Below, piece after piece: positions 8,478 to 16,624 of a stretch of 36,220 nucleotides of DNA. The stretch covers positions 1 to 36,220 of the forward strand of contig CAYSCS010000010.1 of assembly GCA_964429695.1 (NCBI GenBank), in the 5' to 3' direction. The notes beneath the pieces are model-generated. The model was given only the letters and a program-made list of their open reading frames with translations, made no database searches and was not told the origin of the DNA. Position numbers and translations under genes: made by a program. Positions within the stretch are counted from its first letter, which is position 1; each line of letters begins with the position of its first letter. Source of the DNA: CAYSCS01 sp964429695 (GTDB lineage Bacteria > Acidobacteriota > Aminicenantia > Aminicenantales > Aminicenantaceae).

Positions 8478-9995
8478 CTAAACCTTTTTTTCCTTGAACC
8501 TCAGATTAAACTCTTTTATAGCCGAACTTATCTCCTTATCTAGCTCCGCATCAAGTTCTTTTTTCTCTGCAATCTTTCTTAATATTTGGGGATGCTCTTC
8601 CTCAAAAAATTCATAGAATTTTTTCTCATAATTCCTTAGCTCCGAAACTTCTATCTCATCCAAATATCCGCGGTTACCAGCATAGATAATTAAGATCTGT
8701 TTTTCTACGGGTAGAGGAACATATTGGTCCTGCTTAAGAATCTCGGTAAGTCTCCTCCCCCTCTCAAGCTGTCTTTGGCTCGCCCTGTCCAGCTCAGTTC
8801 CGAACTGGGCAAAGGTGACAAGCTCTCTGTATTGAGCAAGATCAAGCCTCAATTGCCCAGCCACCTGCTTCATGGCCTTAATCTGAGCATTTCCTCCAAC
8901 CCTTGAGACAGATATCCCCACGTTAATGGCCGGACGGATGCCTGCATTGAAGAGTTCAGGCTCAAGGTATATCTGTCCATCTGTGATGGAAATCACGTTG
9001 GTAGGAATATAGCCCGAGACATCTCCTGCCTGGGTTTCGATGATGGGTAGAGCAGTTAATGAACCACCCCCATATTCATCATTATACTTTGCTGCTCTCT
9101 CCAACAGCCGAGAATGTAGATAGAACACATCTCCTGGATAGGCTTCGCGTCCTGGCGGACGCCTAAGTAGGAGAGATATCTCGCGGTAAGCAGCTGCATG
9201 CTTCGAAAGGTCATCATACACAAGAAGGGCATGCTGTCCGTTATCCCTAAAATATTCTCCCATCGCACATCCACTGTAAGGAGCAAGGTACTGAAGGGAT
9301 GAAGGGTCACTCGCAGAAGCTGCCACAACAATCGAATAATCCATCGCCCCATAATCTTCGAGGACTTTTATGATATAGGCGATAGTCGAATTTTTCTGGC
9401 CGATCGCAACATAGATACAAATCACCTCCTTCCCTTTCTGGTTGATGATTGTATCCAAGGCTATTGCAGTCTTTCCAGTCTGACGATCTCCGATTATGAG
9501 CTCCCTCTGCCCCCTGCCTATGGGAATCATGGCATCAATTGCTTTTATTCCTGTCTGGAGAGGCTCCCTCACCGGAAGCCGGTCGACTACTCCAGGTGCA
9601 AGGCGCTCGACACTCATGTAAATATCAGTCACTAAAGGGCCTTTATTGTCAAGCGGAATACCCAGGGGATTCACCACTCTCCCCAGCAGAGCAGGGCCTG
9701 AGGGAACCTGAATTATTCTATGTGTCCTCTTGACGAGGTCTCCTTCTTTCACTAAATGACTCTCACCCAAAAGAACAACGCCCACACTGTCTTCTTCTAG
9801 ATTAAGAGCAAGCCCATAAACATCTCGAGGAAATGCGAGGAGTTCGTTGTACATCACCCTGTCCAGGCCATACACTCTGGCAATCCCGTCTCCAACAGAG
9901 GTAACAATTCCTGTTTCTCTTATGTCTACCTCTGTCTCATAATCCTCAATCTGTCTCTGGATTATCTTGGTTATCTCATCTGCTTTTATTTCCAT
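8478..9995 (-). CDS. atpA: ATP synthase F1 subunit alpha
   Basis: The 505-residue regulatory nucleotide-binding subunit of F1. The P-loop GDRQTGKT is at 169-176, and the alpha-specific SKHAAAYREISLLLRRPPGR segment precedes GREAYPGDVFYLHSRLLERA. The arginine-finger region VGISVSRVGGNAQ is intact. N- and C-terminal parts have the usual length. AAGGATG upstream of the ATG serves as ribosome binding site. The gene sits six bases after atpH and one before atpG, the canonical H-A-G order. Confidence 0.98.
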   Translation of the reverse strand: MEIKADEITKIIQRQIEDYETEVDIRETGIVTSVGDGIARVYGLDRVMYNELLAFPRDVYGLALNLEEDSVGVVLLGESHLVKEGDLVKRTHRIIQVPSGPALLGRVVNPLGIPLDNKGPLVTDIYMSVERLAPGVVDRLPVREPLQTGIKAIDAMIPIGRGQRELIIGDRQTGKTAIALDTIINQKGKEVICIYVAIGQKNSTIAYIIKVLEDYGAMDYSIVVAASASDPSSLQYLAPYSGCAMGEYFRDNGQHALLVYDDLSKHAAAYREISLLLRRPPGREAYPGDVFYLHSRLLERAAKYNDEYGGGSLTALPIIETQAGDVSGYIPTNVISITDGQIYLEPELFNAGIRPAINVGISVSRVGGNAQIKAMKQVAGQLRLDLAQYRELVTFAQFGTELDRASQRQLERGRRLTEILKQDQYVPLPVEKQILIIYAGNRGYLDEIEVSELRNYEKKFYEFFEEEHPQILRKIAEKKELDAELDKEISSAIKEFNLRFKEKKV

Positions 9996-10001
9996 TTTTT
10001 A

Positions 10002-10544
10002 TCATCCTTCAGATATTTTCTCCTTGAGTTTTTCCAGCCCCCTCCTCAACGAAACATCATACACAATGTTACCCTTTTTAACCGAAATTCCAGCAATTAA
10101 CTTCTCATCAATCTTATATTTTAGGAAAACTTTTCTTTTTTCCAAAGACTCAAGCCCCTCTTTGAGTCTTCTCTTCTGGCTCTCATTCAAGGGAACCGCT
10201 GAAGTTACTTCAAAAGTTGTAATCCCTTGCCTCTCATTCCATAATTCAGGCAGTAAATCCAGGATTTGCTCGAGCAAATGAAGTCTATCGTTATCGATGA
10301 GAAGAACCAGGAACCTTACTGTCTTTTTTTGATAACCTTTCCTCCCCAGCACTTGTTTAATAATCTGGATTCTTTTCGACCTGGTATGGAAGGGGCTCAA
10401 GAGAATCTTTTTTAAATTTTCATATCTTGAAAGAAACTCGGAAAAATCCGTCAATTCCCTCTGAATGTTTGAAAATTCCTCTTCAGAGACGACAGAGTTA
10501 ACTAGACCTTGAGCATAACGTCTGACGAGAATTTGACTTATCAT
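10002..10544 (-). CDS. atpH: ATP synthase F1 subunit delta
   Basis: The 180-residue stator subunit that joins the peripheral stalk (b/b') to the crown of F1. It starts with the family-typical MISQILVRRYAQGLVN and has the C-terminal signature region TSAVPLNESQKRRLKEGL and LIAGISVKKGNIVYD. Length is normal. Its first 47 bases overlap the end of atpF; no ribosome binding site is obvious, so translational coupling to atpF is likely. Confidence 0.93.
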   Translation of the reverse strand: MISQILVRRYAQGLVNSVVSEEEFSNIQRELTDFSEFLSRYENLKKILLSPFHTRSKRIQIIKQVLGRKGYQKKTVRFLVLLIDNDRLHLLEQILDLLPELWNERQGITTFEVTSAVPLNESQKRRLKEGLESLEKRKVFLKYKIDEKLIAGISVKKGNIVYDVSLRRGLEKLKEKISEG

Positions 10545-11106
10545 GAAGTTTCTCTATTTTTTCGATAGCCTGGTCTATGAAGAATTGATGGTCTTCAGGG
10601 CTCATCCTCTTCATTATTCTTTCTATAGCCAAGGAAACGGCAATCTCTGCCACATAGGCTTTTAGTTCCTTGAGGGTGAGCTGGATAAGATTCTCTATCT
10701 CTTTTTTCGTGATATCTTTGAGCCTTTCTGCCTCTTGGATTGCAGCCTTGAGTATTCTTTCCCTCTGGCGAACACCTTCTCCTTCACCCTCTCTGATTAT
10801 TTTTTCAAGCTCTTCTTCAACTTGTTTGAGCCTTAAATCAACTTCCTGGAGCCTCCTCTCCCCCTCTCTTTTCAGCTCTTCTGCTTCCTTGAGAGAATGC
10901 TCAACCTGAAAACACCTGTTTTCAAGATAATTCTTAATCGGCTTGCGGAGAACAAACACCAGCCCTCCAAAAAGAATGATGAAGTTCAACGACTTCCCGA
11001 GGTAATCTAAAAGGCTTGAGACGTGCGTCTCATTCTCTTCTTTCATGCAGAGAAAAAGAGGGAGAAAAGTAAGGAACATCATGACAATTAGCTTCCTCCC
11101 TCTCAT
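10498..11106 (-). CDS. atpF: ATP synthase Fo subunit b, with extra N-terminal hydrophobic segment
   Basis: A 202-residue peripheral-stalk subunit. Residues 1-20 are a basic then hydrophobic segment resembling a signal peptide (MRGRKLIVMMFLTFLPLFLC). A polar stretch KEENETHV follows, then the real membrane anchor LNFIILFGGLVFVLRKPIKN (about 40-59), then a long charged coiled coil. Most b subunits have a single N-terminal anchor; b proteins with a preceding signal-like segment are known in Acidobacteria and deltaproteobacteria. The Cys at 20 is not in a good lipobox. The start overlaps atpF' by four bases (ATGA); the 3' end overlaps atpH by 47 bases. Confidence 0.9.
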   Translation of the reverse strand: MRGRKLIVMMFLTFLPLFLCMKEENETHVSSLLDYLGKSLNFIILFGGLVFVLRKPIKNYLENRCFQVEHSLKEAEELKREGERRLQEVDLRLKQVEEELEKIIREGEGEGVRQRERILKAAIQEAERLKDITKKEIENLIQLTLKELKAYVAEIAVSLAIERIMKRMSPEDHQFFIDQAIEKIEKLHDKSNSRQTLCSRSS

Positions 11107-11522
11107 CTGCCCACCACCCTTTGTTCAATCCTTTCCGCCAGCTCTTCACTTCTTGATGTAATTTCTTTTTTAAGCCTCTGGGTTTCTCTTTCAAGCCTTC
11201 TCCTTGCTTCTTCCATCTGGAGTTGACATTCTTGACTTATTTCTGAAAGGATGCGCTCTTTTTCACGCAATGCTTCCCCTTCAAGCTTCTCTTTTAGTTT
11301 CTGAGCCTCCATTCTTGCCTCTTTCAGCCTCTGCTGTATTTCTGCAAGCTTCATCTCACACTCATCATTTGCCTTCTGATGGGCTTGTCGGCTCATCAAG
11401 AGCATGGCCTCTCTTTTCTCCCTAATCTTTCTAAGAGGTGAAAAGAAAATTTTGCTCATCACGAGCACAAGAATCCACACCACGCAAAAGACGAAGATTA
11501 GACTTGTATCGAAAGTAAGCAT
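11103..11522 (-). CDS. atpF': ATP synthase Fo subunit b' (second stalk subunit)
   Basis: A 139-residue protein with one N-terminal membrane helix (LIFVFCVVWILVLVMSKIFF, about 8-27) and a coiled coil of heptad-like charged residues to the end. It differs from the following b protein, so the stalk is probably a b/b' heterodimer, as in cyanobacteria, alphaproteobacteria and Acidobacteria. The a and c subunit genes that often precede b' are not here; folC is upstream instead. The 68-base gap to folC contains a poor promoter-like pair (TTGCTT-17-TAAATT on the minus strand), so an internal promoter is possible but unproven. Confidence 0.88.
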   Translation of the reverse strand: MLTFDTSLIFVFCVVWILVLVMSKIFFSPLRKIREKREAMLLMSRQAHQKANDECEMKLAEIQQRLKEARMEAQKLKEKLEGEALREKERILSEISQECQLQMEEARRRLERETQRLKKEITSRSEELAERIEQRVVGR

Positions 11523-11590
11523 CTTTTCTTTAATTGCGACTTAAATTTAGGCAAAAATTTATCACTTTTAGCTTAAAAAAGCAACCTCCC

Positions 11591-12892
11591 TCAGAAGGAA
11601 AAATAGTTTTTAAAAAATTTCTTGGCCTCTCCAACAAGGAATAGTGAGCCCGTGATTATCACGGTCCCCTTCTTTCCTACTCTGCGCATCGCTCGCAAAA
11701 AGGCCTTGTTGGGGGTAGGCTCTTCAATTATTCGCTCCTTAAAATTAAGAACCCTTCGATGTATCTCTTCAGTGGAGGCGGCTCTAAAAAAGGGGAAGGA
11801 AGTAAGGATTATTTCTTCTGCACGAGGAAAGAGGTGATGCACCATCTTCTCTATTTCCTTATCTTTCATACACCCAAAGACAATAAAAATCGGGGGCTTG
11901 ATAAAATCATCTATATACTTACTTAGGGCTTCGGTTCCCTGTGGGTTGTGGGCGCCATCCAAGATGACTGATGGGTTCTTGTGTAGCACTTCGATTCTTC
12001 CTGGCCAGTATGTATTCTCCACTCCTTCTACTATTTTCTTCTCTTCAAGTTTCCGCCAGTTTCTGTTTAGCATCTCCGCAGCAACAATCGCAACACAAGC
12101 ATTCTTTCCCTGGTGTTCTCCCTGAAGAGAAGGAGAAAATTCGTATTCTTTTTCTCCCCAAGAATAATTAAAGCGATAACCTGTTTCCTCTTTCTCTGCT
12201 CTTAGGCACTCACTTCTGGGAAAGACAGGGAAGAAGGGTGCCTTGAGTTCTTCTGCTCTTAATTTTAGGGCTTGATATGCTTCTGGCTCTTCAACTCCAC
12301 AGACAACAGGCGTAAAGGGCTTAATGATTCCTGCCTTTTCAGAAGCTATCTGGAAGAGGGTGTTTCCCAAGTATTTTTGATGTTCCAAGGAAATCGTGGT
12401 TATCACCGAAACAAGAGGCATAACCACGTTCGTTGCATCAAACCTTCCTCCCATTCCTACCTCAAGCACCGCAATGTCCACCTTTTTCTGGTAAAAATAA
12501 TAGAACGCAAGACAGGTGAGTATTTCAAAGTAAGTGGGAGGCGTCAAGAGCCGTTGTGAGGCAATCAAGTCTTCAATCTTTTTTTTGAGGAAGGTCAGGT
12601 ATTCGCAGAATTCATCCTGAAAGATGGGCTCATCCGCAAGCCTTATCCTTTCTTCAATCTTCACAAGATGAGGTGAGGTATAAAGACCCACTCGAAAACC
12701 ATGCAGGCTGAGAATTTTGGTAAGCATGGCACACACCGAGCCTTTTCCATTTGTTCCGGCAACAAGCACAGAGGGGAATCCATGATGAGGTTCATCTAAG
12801 GAAGAAAGAAGCGTTCTTACATTCTCGAGCCCAAACTTGATTCCCTGGCTCTGGATAAGCTCAAGGTATTGTAGACACTGTTCGTAGGTCAT
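11591..12892 (-). CDS. folC: folylpolyglutamate synthase / dihydrofolate synthase
   Basis: A 433-residue Mur-ligase-family enzyme that adds glutamate to dihydropteroate and/or tetrahydrofolates. The ATP-binding loop is VAGTNGKGSVCAMLTKIL near residues 44-61, followed by SPHLVKIEERIRL and the Mg-binding VGMGGRFDATNV segment. The C-terminal domain has EVLHKNPSVILDGAHNPQGT. Length and order of motifs are standard; whether it is mono- or bifunctional cannot be decided by eye. The start overlaps the accD stop by four bases (ATGA), the classic accD-folC pairing. Confidence 0.93.
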   Translation of the reverse strand: MTYEQCLQYLELIQSQGIKFGLENVRTLLSSLDEPHHGFPSVLVAGTNGKGSVCAMLTKILSLHGFRVGLYTSPHLVKIEERIRLADEPIFQDEFCEYLTFLKKKIEDLIASQRLLTPPTYFEILTCLAFYYFYQKKVDIAVLEVGMGGRFDATNVVMPLVSVITTISLEHQKYLGNTLFQIASEKAGIIKPFTPVVCGVEEPEAYQALKLRAEELKAPFFPVFPRSECLRAEKEETGYRFNYSWGEKEYEFSPSLQGEHQGKNACVAIVAAEMLNRNWRKLEEKKIVEGVENTYWPGRIEVLHKNPSVILDGAHNPQGTEALSKYIDDFIKPPIFIVFGCMKDKEIEKMVHHLFPRAEEIILTSFPFFRAASTEEIHRRVLNFKERIIEEPTPNKAFLRAMRRVGKKGTVIITGSLFLVGEAKKFFKNYFSF

Positions 12893-13680
12893 CTAAGCCG
12901 ATTCAAAAAGAGGCGCAAAGCCTTGATGAGATAGGCACGCAGATTTTTCCGTTCGACGACATCATCCAGCATTCCGTGCTTAAGGAGAAATTCTGAACGC
13001 TGAAAACCTTTTGGCAATTTTTCTCTTATTGTCTGCTCGATAACACGTGGGCCTGCAAACCCAATCAGGGCTCCTGGTTCTGCAATGTTTATGTCCCCTA
13101 ACATCGCAAAACTCGCCGTCACTCCTCCTGTTGTAGGGTCTGTCATAATTGAAATGTAGGGAACAGAATTCTCTTTTACTCTCATGATTGCGGCACTGGT
13201 TTTTATAAGTTGCATCAGAGAGAGAGCTCCCTCTTGCATCCTTGCTCCTCCTGAACAAGAAACGATGACCAAAGGCCATTTCTTCTCCACAGCCCTTTCT
13301 GCAGCCCTTGTTATTTTTTCACCCACAACCGACCCCATGCTCCCTCCCATGAAGCCAAATTCCATAGCAGAAATTATGACTTCAATCCCACCCATCATCC
13401 CCTCTGCATTAAGAACCGCCTCTTTGAGATTAGTCTTATCCATGCTCTCCTTCAACCTCTCTGAATAATCAATTGTATCCCTGAATTTGAGGGGGTCAAC
13501 AGAGAGGATGTTCTCATCCACTAGCCTAAATTGAGATTCATCAAAGAGTAATTTCAGCCTTTCTTGGGCAGAGATTCGAAAATGGAAATTACAGCCTGGG
13601 CAAACGAGAAGATTATTAATTATGTCTTCCTTGTAAAAAATACGACGGCAATTGTTGCATCTCGTCCACAGCGAGCTCAT
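12889..13680 (-). CDS. accD: acetyl-CoA carboxylase carboxyltransferase subunit beta
   Basis: A 263-residue subunit that, with AccA, transfers carboxylate from carboxybiotin to acetyl-CoA, the first step of fatty acid synthesis. The four-cysteine zinc finger is C8-x2-C11 and C27-x2-C30. The crotonase-like core has AMEFGFMGGSMGSVVGEKI, the oxyanion-loop segment CSGGARMQEGALSLMQ and DPTTGGVTASFAMLGD. The second of two adjacent ATGs (13680) is preferred because GAGG then sits four bases upstream; 13683 is the alternative. accA is not in the window. It lies 44 bases after the response regulator gene and is coupled to folC. Confidence 0.95.
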   Translation of the reverse strand: MSSLWTRCNNCRRIFYKEDIINNLLVCPGCNFHFRISAQERLKLLFDESQFRLVDENILSVDPLKFRDTIDYSERLKESMDKTNLKEAVLNAEGMMGGIEVIISAMEFGFMGGSMGSVVGEKITRAAERAVEKKWPLVIVSCSGGARMQEGALSLMQLIKTSAAIMRVKENSVPYISIMTDPTTGGVTASFAMLGDINIAEPGALIGFAGPRVIEQTIREKLPKGFQRSEFLLKHGMLDDVVERKNLRAYLIKALRLFLNRLR

Positions 13681-13724
13681 CATTCCTCATTTATTTCAAG
13701 CGTTTTTTTCTCAATATCTTCACC

Positions 13725-14198
13725 TCATTTCTTTCCTTTGAGAGGTGATCCCTGAGACGAAAGCATATTGGTCAGTCTTTCAATCACTTCGTCTGGAGAA
13801 GGAAGCTTCTCCTCTATTTCAGCCTCCTCATAGAGCAAGTTTGAAACAGATTCAATAAATCTTTTTTTATCCAAAGGTTTTTCAAAATAATCAGAAGCCT
13901 TGAAGGAAAAAAGGGCTTCATTTCGGTAATGTGGTCCTCTATAAAGGCCACTGACGATGATTACAGGAATTGTCCCTTTTGTTTCCTGGAAGATTTTCAA
14001 GCAAAGATCAAAACCATGCAGTTTGGGAAGCATCGCTTCCAGGATGACTAAATCGGGTTTCTCCTCTTTAAATTTCTCGTAGGCCTCTTTGCCGTCTGAG
14101 GCTTTCACAACTTGAACATTAAGGGGCTCAATAATTTTAATCAGAAAATCAAGGCTATTAGCATCGTAATCTGCGATTAAAACTTTTTTTTCTATCAT
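13725..14198 (-). CDS. receiver-only response regulator lacking the phospho-acceptor aspartate
   Basis: A 157-residue CheY-like protein: one receiver domain (about 4-122) and a 35-residue charged tail with no DNA-binding or enzyme domain. The acidic pocket reads IADYD (D10, Y11, D12) instead of the usual DD/DE pair. The position of the phosphorylated Asp in the PDLVILEAMLP block is Glu54. The switch Ser83 (VSG) and Lys107 (EKP) are kept. Asp-to-Glu at this site often mimics or bypasses phosphorylation, so the protein may be constitutively active or a pseudo-receiver. It is the first gene of the long unit and has a strong promoter, with a leader of only about 12 bases and no clear ribosome binding site. 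Partners are unknown. Confidence 0.85.
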   Translation of the reverse strand: MIEKKVLIADYDANSLDFLIKIIEPLNVQVVKASDGKEAYEKFKEEKPDLVILEAMLPKLHGFDLCLKIFQETKGTIPVIIVSGLYRGPHYRNEALFSFKASDYFEKPLDKKRFIESVSNLLYEEAEIEEKLPSPDEVIERLTNMLSSQGSPLKGKK

Positions 14199-14214
14199 GG
14201 TTTAAGCTCTAAGA

Positions 14215-14243
14215 ATTCTAAGGGATACCTCTTATCTTGTCAA
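14215..14243 (-). promoter_or_regulatory. sigma70-type promoter of the RR-accD-folC-atp-wz unit
   Basis: On the minus strand, TTGACA (14243-14238) and TAGAAT (14220-14215) are separated by exactly 17 bases. The predicted start is 10-12 bases before the response regulator ATG. This is among the best promoters in the window and would serve the roughly 11-kb minus-strand unit. Confidence 0.75.
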
Positions 14244-14399
14244 TAAAGCGACTCATTAAAAAATCCACAAATTTGAATTGTTACCCACTGCGTTTTCCAA
14301 GAAATAGGCAGAGTCTCTTGCTCAACTAATAATATAACTTCGGCACAGAAAGGTCTGAAGCTCTAATGCTCTTAGCTCCATCACCTGCTCCAAGATGTA

Positions 14400-14429
14400 T
14401 TGATTGCAGCATTTTTTTTGTGTTATAGT
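14400..14429 (+). promoter_or_regulatory. extended -10 promoter of the DPM1-like glycosyltransferase
   Basis: TTGATT (14400-14405), an 18-base spacer, and TG-T-TATAGT (14421-14429), an extended -10 box. The box ends seven bases before an in-frame GTG at 14437, so transcription is predicted to begin at or next to the start codon. Confidence 0.6.
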
Positions 14430-14436
14430 GTCGAAC

Positions 14437-15411
14437 GTGGAGAGTGGAAAAGATATAGAGCTTTCCTTTGTCATCCCCGTTTATAACGAAGAAGAAAACA
14501 TTCCTCAGCTCTATAAAGAAATGGCGGAAGTTTGTCCTCGCTTAGAAAAAAAATGGGAGATAATCTTCATCGATGACGGAAGCAAGGATGGTTCTTTTTC
14601 TGTCCTTAAGGAAATTCAAAAACGGGACGAAAGGGTCAAAATCATAAGATTAAGAAAAAATTTTGGTCAAACAGCTGCACTCTCAGCAGGGTTCGACCAT
14701 GCCAAAGGAGAAATTGTCATCACTTTAGATGGAGATTTGCAAAACGACCCTAAGGATTTCCCGCTTCTTATAGAAAAAATAGAGGAGGGTTATGACATTG
14801 TCAGTGGCTGGAGGAAGAAGAGAAAAGACAGGTTTCTAACCCGCAGACTCCCCTCTGGAATTGCAAACTGGCTGATTTCTTGGATTACCAAGGTAAAGCT
14901 CCACGATTATGGTTGCACACTCAAAGCATTCCGTAAGGAAGTTATAAAAAATATTAGACTTTACGGAGAAATGCACCGCTTCATTCCTGCCTTGGCCAGC
15001 AACATGGGTGTCTTGATAACCGAAGTAGAGGTAAATCATAGGCAGCGCCTCTATGGAAAATCAAAGTATAGTTTACTGAGATTTATTAAAGTCATCCTCG
15101 ATCTTTTAACGGTGAAGTTTCTCCTTGGCTATTCAACCAGGCCCCTGCAGATATTCGGTTTGCTGGGTCTGGCAAGTGGGGGAGCAGGTCTTATTTTGGG
15201 CGCCTACCTCTCCTATCAAAGACTTACGCTCAAGATGGGATTGAGTAACCGCCCTCTACTTCTTCTTGCCATCTTGCTCATGGTTATTGGGATTCAATTC
15301 ATTACCCTCGGACTTCTTGCGGAAATCATGGTTAGAGCCTACCATGAATCTTCAGCTAAGAAAATATATTTTATTCGTGAAATAATCGATTCTAATTCCA
15401 GAGAGATTTGA
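14437..15411 (+). CDS. GT2 glycosyltransferase, DPM1/ArnC-like, membrane-anchored
   Basis: A 324-residue transferase that probably moves a sugar from a nucleotide donor to a polyprenyl phosphate. The GT-A domain begins LSFVIPVYNEEENIPQLYKE, with FIDDGSKDGS, the metal-binding DGDLQNDP and a KNFGQTAALSAGFDHAKG block. Two hydrophobic helices follow at the C-terminus (LQIFGLLGLASGGAGLILGA and LLLLAILLMVIGIQFITLGL), as in the DPM1-like inner-membrane family. The start is placed at GTG 14437: upstream codons to a TTG at 14404 lie across the promoter, and there is no ribosome binding site, consistent with a leaderless message. It heads a three-gene run with the GT4 and SDR genes. Confidence 0.88.
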   Translation: MESGKDIELSFVIPVYNEEENIPQLYKEMAEVCPRLEKKWEIIFIDDGSKDGSFSVLKEIQKRDERVKIIRLRKNFGQTAALSAGFDHAKGEIVITLDGDLQNDPKDFPLLIEKIEEGYDIVSGWRKKRKDRFLTRRLPSGIANWLISWITKVKLHDYGCTLKAFRKEVIKNIRLYGEMHRFIPALASNMGVLITEVEVNHRQRLYGKSKYSLLRFIKVILDLLTVKFLLGYSTRPLQIFGLLGLASGGAGLILGAYLSYQRLTLKMGLSNRPLLLLAILLMVIGIQFITLGLLAEIMVRAYHESSAKKIYFIREIIDSNSREI

Positions 15412-15430
15412 CCCCTGAAGTCATACTCTA

Positions 15431-16624
15431 ATGAAAATTTTGATGCTCGCTCCCGAGCCATTTTTTCAGCCGCGAGGGACTCCCATCAGTGTTTATTTTA
15501 GAATAAAAGCTCTCTCTGAGCTCGGTCATTCCACAGACCTCATTACCTATCCGCTGGGAAGTGAGATTAATTTCAAGAATCTCAAGACAATTAGGGTTCC
15601 CAATCTTTGCGGTTTTAGGAAAATAAAAATAGGTCCCTCCTTCCAGAAGCTCCCCCTTGATTTCCTCCTTTTCCTCTGCGCTTGGTGGATGATTTTGAAA
15701 AACAGATATGACATGGTTTTCTCTCACGAAGAAGCTGCCTTCTTCGGGGTGCTTCTCGCAAAGGCAAAAAATATCCCTCACCTTTATGACATGCATTCCA
15801 GTCTCCCCCAGCAGCTTGAAAATTTTAATTTTACCCGCTCCCTCTTATTTAAACAGATTTTCATCTGGATGGAGAAATTCATCGCTAAAAACTCTCAAGC
15901 TATCATCGTGATTTGCCTAGACCTTTTCAAAAAAATGGAGAGAATGGGCTATGCTGAAAAGTCTGTACTAATCGAAAATTTTCTTGAATTCGAATCCCCC
16001 CCACTCTCAGAAGAAAAAATAGCCTGGAAAAGAAAGGAGTATTCCCCTTCGGGAGAAAAAATCGTTCTCTATGCTGGAAACTTCAAACCCTACCAGGGAA
16101 TTCCTCTTCTTCTTCAAGCAATGAGCAAAATTAAAAAAGAGGATGTCATTCTTCTCCTCGTAGGAGGGAACGATGAAGAGAAAAAAGAAATGCATAAGCT
16201 TGCTGAAAGTTTGAAAATTTTAAACAGAGTGCGCTTCATTGGTCAGATTCCAGCTTCTCAAGTGGCTCTTTATGTAAGCATAGCGGATGTCCTTGTCTCT
16301 CCACGGCTTAAAGGAACGAATACTCCTCTTAAGATTTACTCTTTCCTGAAATCAGGAAAACCGGTTGTGGCCACAAAGCTCTGGACGCACACCCAAATCC
16401 TCGACGAAAGTATTGCCGTTCTCGTCCCTCCTGACCCAGAAAGCCTCGCCGAAGGGCTAGAATATGCTCTGAGAAATGGAGAAGCAAAAAAGAGGGCTCT
16501 TTTAGCCAAAGAAAGGTGTGATAAAGAATATACTTATCCCAAATACCTGGAAAGACTCAACGAGGCGCTTCAAAAAGCATCCCTTCAACCTAAAAAAAAG
16601 GGGAAGAAGAGTCATCGAAAATGA
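15431..16624 (+). CDS. GT4-type (group 1) glycosyltransferase
   Basis: A 397-residue GT-B fold retaining transferase. The N-terminal half starts MKILMLAPEPFFQPRGTPIS, with the PRGT loop typical of GT4 acceptors. The C-terminal donor domain has IVLYAGNFKPYQGIPLLLQA (about 215-234), FIGQIPASQVALYVSIADVL and the nucleotide-sugar site GTNTPLKIYSFLKSGKPVVA. It lies 19 bases after the first transferase, has no clear ribosome binding site and overlaps the next gene by four bases, so the three form an operon. Probable role: extending a lipid-linked glycan; donor and acceptor unknown. Confidence 0.88.
   Translation: MKILMLAPEPFFQPRGTPISVYFRIKALSELGHSTDLITYPLGSEINFKNLKTIRVPNLCGFRKIKIGPSFQKLPLDFLLFLCAWWMILKNRYDMVFSHEEAAFFGVLLAKAKNIPHLYDMHSSLPQQLENFNFTRSLLFKQIFIWMEKFIAKNSQAIIVICLDLFKKMERMGYAEKSVLIENFLEFESPPLSEEKIAWKRKEYSPSGEKIVLYAGNFKPYQGIPLLLQAMSKIKKEDVILLLVGGNDEEKKEMHKLAESLKILNRVRFIGQIPASQVALYVSIADVLVSPRLKGTNTPLKIYSFLKSGKPVVATKLWTHTQILDESIAVLVPPDPESLAEGLEYALRNGEAKKRALLAKERCDKEYTYPKYLERLNEALQKASLQPKKKGKKSHRK

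Noticed and set aside
14326..14412. 28-codon minus-strand ORF (ATG 14412) between the response regulator and the glycosyltransferase
   Set aside because: It overlaps the plus-strand extended -10 promoter and has no ribosome binding site. A TATAAC eight bases upstream is just the complement of the TATAGT-containing box.
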